A stretch of 64,000 bases of DNA, taken from assembly GCF_003119195.2 (NCBI RefSeq), contig NZ_CP022253.1:1196001-1260000 (forward strand), in the 5' to 3' direction. The position numbers and the translations under genes are program-made. The notes under the pieces are model-generated. The model was not told the DNA's origin. It did not search any database and was given only the letters and a program-made list of their open reading frames with translations. Positions 60,988 through 64,000 of this stretch are shown piece after piece (the first letter of the stretch is position 1; every line of letters starts with the position of its first letter). This stretch comes from Azospirillum baldaniorum (GTDB taxonomy: Bacteria > Pseudomonadota > Alphaproteobacteria > Azospirillales > Azospirillaceae).

Positions 60988-62880
60988 GTGCGGAGTCTTG
61001 AGCGGTATGTTCATGCCCTGATGGCCAACGCCGGCGACATCGTCGCCGTGCTGTCGTCGGACGGTCGGTTCATCGATGTGGGAAGCGCGTGCCTTCGCGT
61101 GCTTGGCACCCCTGCGGAGGCGCTGCTGGGGACACCCGTACTGGAACACGTGCATCCGGACGACCGGGAGGAGGCTGTCCGACGTCTCGCCCGCTGCGGC
61201 CATGGCGCATCCGTCGAGGACGGCGGTCCGTTCCTCTGCCGGGTGCGCCACGCGGCGGGCGGGTGGCGCCATATGGAGACGACGGCGTTCAACCGGCCGG
61301 ACGATCCCAAAGTCCGGGGAATCGTCATCCACGCCCGCGACGTGACCGACCGGGTGGAGACCGAACAGCGGCTGCGGGCGAGCGAAGCGCTCTACCAGAC
61401 GCTGGCCCGCTCCGCCCCGGTCGGCATTTTCCAGACGGATCGGGACGGCGGCATCGTCTTCGCCAACCCGCGCTTTGCCGCCATCGCCGGGTTGTCTCCC
61501 GATGCCCTGTCCGGCCATGCCTGGCGCGCGTCGCTGCATCCGGACGACCGCAAGCGGCTGGAGGCGGATTGGGCGCAGGCCGTGGCGGCGGGGCTGCCGG
61601 TTCTGCTGAATCTGCGGTTCTGCGCAACCGACGGCACGGTCACCTTCGCCCTATGCCAGGGCTCGCCGCTGACCGATGCGGACGGGCGGGTGCAGGGCTG
61701 CGTCGGCACGCTGACCGACATGACCGAATATGTGCGGACCGCCGACGCCCTGCTGATGGCGGAGGCCCGGACCAACGCCATCGTGGACGCCGCCGCCGAC
61801 GCCATCGTCACCATGGACGGGGAGGGCATCGTCCACAGCTTCAACCCGGCGGCGGAGGCGATGTTCGGCATCCCGGCGGCGGACATGCTGTGGAGCCGGA
61901 TCGACCGGCTGATCCCTGACATGGTTGGTCTGCTTCAGGATGGCGGGCTGGCCGTCTACCAGCCCGGCGGCGAAGCGCATGGCGCCGGGGCCGTACGGGA
62001 GGCCGTGGCGGTGCGGGGCGGTGACGGCGATCGCTTCCCCATCGAGGTGTCGGTGAGCGCGGTCGAGACGGGCGGGCGCCGCGTCTTCACCGGCATCATC
62101 CGCGACATCACCGCCCGCAAGCGGAGCGAAAGCGACCTGATCGCGGCGAAGGAAGCCGCCGAGTCCGCGGACCGCGCCAAATCGACCTTCCTCCAGGTCA
62201 TGAGCCACGAACTGCGGACCCCGCTGAACGCGGTCATCGGCTTCGCCCAGGTGATCGAGATGCGGCTGCTTGGGACGGGGGAAGTCGACCGTTACATCGA
62301 CTATGCCGGGTCGATCCGTCAATCCGGCGAGCATCTGCTGGCGATCATCGACGACATCCTGGACATCACGACCATCGAGGCCGGCGGGCTGCGGCTGAAC
62401 GAAACTCCCGTCGAGCCGTCCGCCCTGGTGGGGGAGGCGCTGAACCTCGTCGCCATCCAGTCGGGCAAGCGCGGCGTGCCGATCCGCATCGATCTGGAGG
62501 ATGGCCTGCCGACGCTGTTCGGCGACGCGCTTCGCCTGCGGCAGGTGCTGGTGAACCTGCTGTCGAACGCGGTGAAATTCTCCAATCCCGGTGGGACCGC
62601 CGTCGTCCGCGCGCGCTGCGGGAGCGACGGCGGGGTGGAACTGTCGGTGACGGACACCGGCATCGGCATCGCGGCGGAGGATCTGCCGACGGTGATGACG
62701 CCCTTCGCCCAGGTCGACCAGTCGATGGCGCGGCGCTACGAGGGAATGGGACTTGGCCTGTCCATCTCGAAGCGGCTGGTCGAGGCGCATGGCGGCACGC
62801 TGCGCATCGACAGCGCGCCGGGGCAGGGGACCACGGTGACCGTGGCCTTGCCGCCGAGCCGGGGAATGGACGATGCGTGA
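60988..62880 (+). CDS. soluble PAS-domain sensor histidine kinase
   Basis: A 630-residue kinase with three PAS domains (about 3-120, 135-255, 265-395), then HisKA with FLQVMSHELRTPLNAVIGFAQVIEM (phospho-acceptor His407) and HATPase (N box NLLSNAVKF near 530, G1 DTGIGIA near 555, G2 GMGLGLSISKRL near 588). There is no membrane segment and no receiver domain, so it senses an internal signal and passes phosphate to a separate regulator, not present in the window. The GTG at 60988 is used; ATG at 61021 is possible. Confidence 0.9.
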   Translation: MRSLERYVHALMANAGDIVAVLSSDGRFIDVGSACLRVLGTPAEALLGTPVLEHVHPDDREEAVRRLARCGHGASVEDGGPFLCRVRHAAGGWRHMETTAFNRPDDPKVRGIVIHARDVTDRVETEQRLRASEALYQTLARSAPVGIFQTDRDGGIVFANPRFAAIAGLSPDALSGHAWRASLHPDDRKRLEADWAQAVAAGLPVLLNLRFCATDGTVTFALCQGSPLTDADGRVQGCVGTLTDMTEYVRTADALLMAEARTNAIVDAAADAIVTMDGEGIVHSFNPAAEAMFGIPAADMLWSRIDRLIPDMVGLLQDGGLAVYQPGGEAHGAGAVREAVAVRGGDGDRFPIEVSVSAVETGGRRVFTGIIRDITARKRSESDLIAAKEAAESADRAKSTFLQVMSHELRTPLNAVIGFAQVIEMRLLGTGEVDRYIDYAGSIRQSGEHLLAIIDDILDITTIEAGGLRLNETPVEPSALVGEALNLVAIQSGKRGVPIRIDLEDGLPTLFGDALRLRQVLVNLLSNAVKFSNPGGTAVVRARCGSDGGVELSVTDTGIGIAAEDLPTVMTPFAQVDQSMARRYEGMGLGLSISKRLVEAHGGTLRIDSAPGQGTTVTVALPPSRGMDDA

Positions 62881-62915
62881 CGGGGGCGGCGACGGATCGC
62901 TGCGAACGCAAAAAC

Positions 62916-62943
62916 GGCGCCCCGGTTTCCCGGGGCGCCTTGT
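62916..62943. terminator. bidirectional terminator
   Basis: GGCGCCCCGG pairs with CCGGGGCGCC around TTTC, between the kinase gene and the converging Hsp20 gene. A-run on the left and TTGT on the right suit both strands. Confidence 0.8.
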
Positions 62944-62995
62944 CGACGCGTGATGCGCTGGTGCGTGATGCCTTGCGGTTACGCAGCCTGCGCGG

Positions 62996-63457
62996 TTACG
63001 CAGCCTGCTGGGTCAGCGCGGGCTTCGCCGTACCGGTGGTGCCGATCTGAATGGTCCGCGGCTTCATCGTTTCCGGCACCTCGCGCACCAGATCGATATG
63101 GAGCAGCCCGTTCAGCAGATTGGCGTTGCCCACCTTGATGAAGTCGGCAAGCTGAAAGCGGCGCTCGAAAGCGCGGCCGGCAATACCCCGGTAGAGGAAT
63201 TGGCCGGTCTCCTGTTCCTTCTTAGCTTTCCCTGTGACCACCAAAGAGTTCTGCTGAGCGGTGATCTCCAGATCCTCCGGGCCAAAGCCGGCGACGGCCA
63301 TGGTGATCCGGTAAGCATCGTCGCCCGTCTTCTCGATGTTGTAGGGCGGGTAGGACGCGGCGGCCTCGTCGCCGGTCATCGCGTTCTCCAGGAGACGCGA
63401 GAGGCGGTCGAACCCGACGGTCGAACGGAACAGGGGCGAAAGGTCGTAGGAGCGCAT
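62996..63457 (-). CDS. small heat-shock protein, Hsp20/IbpA family
   Basis: A 153-residue alpha-crystallin chaperone that binds unfolded proteins without ATP. It opens MRSYDLSPLFRSTVGFDRLSRLLENAM and has YPPYNIEKTGDDAYRITMAVAGFGPEDLEITAQQNSLVVTGKA near 38-80, the alpha-crystallin core. It ends with a basic tail containing PRTIQIG, the I-x-I motif for oligomerisation. ATG at 63457 with TTGGAGGATATGTC upstream; an RpoH promoter and a ROSE-like leader precede it. Confidence 0.95.
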   Translation of the reverse strand: MRSYDLSPLFRSTVGFDRLSRLLENAMTGDEAAASYPPYNIEKTGDDAYRITMAVAGFGPEDLEITAQQNSLVVTGKAKKEQETGQFLYRGIAGRAFERRFQLADFIKVGNANLLNGLLHIDLVREVPETMKPRTIQIGTTGTAKPALTQQAA

Positions 63458-63559
63458 GACATATCCTCCAAAAGAGCGATACAGCGATCGGGGACCACGA
63501 TCATCGTCGGTCCCTCGGCTTGCGGATCCGGCGAACCCCAACTGGGCGTCCGCCGATAC
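63458..63559 (-). promoter_or_regulatory. ROSE-like RNA thermometer in the hsp20 5' leader
   Basis: About 100 nt between the expected start site and the ATG. The 3' end reads UAUCGCUCUUUUGGAGGAUAU (63462-63481 complement), where the Shine-Dalgarno sequence is paired imperfectly with the preceding UCGCUC, the hallmark of ROSE thermometers of alphaproteobacterial hsp20 genes. A perfect GGGACC/GGTCCC hairpin with an ACGA/TCGT core (near 63490-63514) and an outer CGGCG/CGCCG stem come before it. Confidence 0.7.
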
Positions 63560-63565
63560 CGCGAC

Positions 63566-63593
63566 AGATAAGCGAGCGTTCTTCCCGTTCAAG
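63566..63593 (-). promoter_or_regulatory. RpoH (sigma-32) promoter of hsp20
   Basis: On the minus strand CTTG (63590-63593) and CTTATCT (63566-63572) are spaced by 17 bp, matching the alphaproteobacterial RpoH consensus CTTG-N17/18-CYTATNT at all fixed positions. Confidence 0.85.
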
Positions 63594-63736
63594 AGCGCGC
63601 TTTTCGAAATTCACCGGACCGCGCCGTCCCCGGCCATAGGGCGGAAGGCGGGGCTCCACATCCACAAACCGATTGTTAATCAGTTGCGGCGAGGCTCGGA
63701 ATCGGGCCATCCGGCCGCGGGAGGGGTACGGCCGTG

Positions 63737-64000
63737 ATGGAAACACCGACCTTCTTCAACGGGACTTATGATGAGACGATGGCGCTGCTGATCGAGGCGC
63801 GCAATTACATCGCCTATCATGACGCCGCCAGCCATCGGGCGCTACCGCCCCATGTCCGGCTTCAGATCTCGTACGAATCGATGCGGGTGACCAGCCGGCT
63901 GACCCAGGTCATGGCTTGGCTGCTGGCGCAGAAGGCCGTCCATGCCGGGGAAATGACCCGCGAGCAGGCGGCGAGCGACGATTTCGCCCTGTCGGGAGGG
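63737..64000 (+). CDS. RcdA-like DUF1465 protein, 5' part (cut by window end)
   Basis: 88 codons are open to the last base of the window, starting METPTFFNGTYDETMALLIEARNYIAYHD and continuing LPPHVRLQISYESMRVTSRLTQVMAWLLAQKAVHAGEMTREQA. The ESMR(V/L)T(S/T)RL pattern with a following helical WLL and EGEMT-like segment is typical of DUF1465 proteins, which include RcdA, an adaptor that helps ClpXP degrade CtrA in Caulobacter. ATG at 63737; GTG at 63734 is also possible. C-terminal half not visible. Confidence 0.7.
   Translation, partial: METPTFFNGTYDETMALLIEARNYIAYHDAASHRALPPHVRLQISYESMRVTSRLTQVMAWLLAQKAVHAGEMTREQAASDDFALSGG

Overview
The window is GC-rich chromosomal DNA from an alphaproteobacterium, most likely Azospirillum or a close Rhodospirillales relative. 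That is inference from base composition, gene order and protein style (RcdA/DUF1465 protein, Hsp20 behind a ROSE-like leader with an alphaproteobacterial RpoH promoter, long rpoB and rpoC); no database search was possible.

Layout. 1-3.6 kb: amino-sugar catabolism (3' end of a ROK kinase, convergent nagA), a possible 20-residue membrane peptide gene, a structured intergenic region that may encode a small RNA, a lone trehalose-phosphatase (otsB) and a small motility-like protein. 3.6-8.9 kb: a branched-chain amino-acid type ABC transporter on the minus strand (livF, livG, a fused livHM permease, livK) next to a MarR regulator. 9-13 kb: two exopolysaccharide export proteins (outer-membrane beta-barrel, Wza-like OPX), a small hypothetical protein and a hemerythrin. 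13.4-14.5 kb: two lipoproteins of more AT-rich composition.

14,829-22,287 is an integrated mobile element of about 7.4 kb in tRNA-Thr(UGU). It is bounded by a perfect 28-bp copy of the 3' end of the tRNA and carries a tyrosine integrase next to the tRNA, a serine recombinase, a probable HUH (rolling-circle) replication protein, a control region and a 290-residue protein resembling only the C-terminal end of a phage tail tape-measure protein. No other virion gene is recognisable. Left of the distal att copy lies a decayed 5' end of a related integrase, at almost the same distance from att as in the intact copy, so two related elements probably once sat in tandem. This region is the most novel part of the window.

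22.4-54.5 kb is the core information-processing cluster, all on the plus strand after rlmB: tRNA-Tyr, tRNA-Gly, tuf, tRNA-Trp, secE, nusG, rplKAJL, rpoB, rpoC, then a DJ-1/PfpI protein, then the str operon (rpsL, rpsG, fusA, second tuf), the S10 operon (rpsJ to rpsQ) and the spc operon (rplN to secY, adk). Leaders with promoter-like sequences and terminator-like attenuators precede rpsL and rpsJ. The cluster stops at adk with a terminator, so rpsM-rpsK-rpoA-rplQ are not here. The two tuf genes encode identical proteins and differ at about seven silent positions.

54.6-64 kb is general metabolism and regulation: FadR-type GntR regulator, EamA exporter, N-formylglutamate amidohydrolase family protein, YbdK-type carboxylate-amine ligase, O-acetylhomoserine sulfhydrylase (metY) with an alpha/beta hydrolase, a soluble triple-PAS histidine kinase, an RpoH-controlled Hsp20, and the 5' part of an RcdA-like gene cut by the window end.
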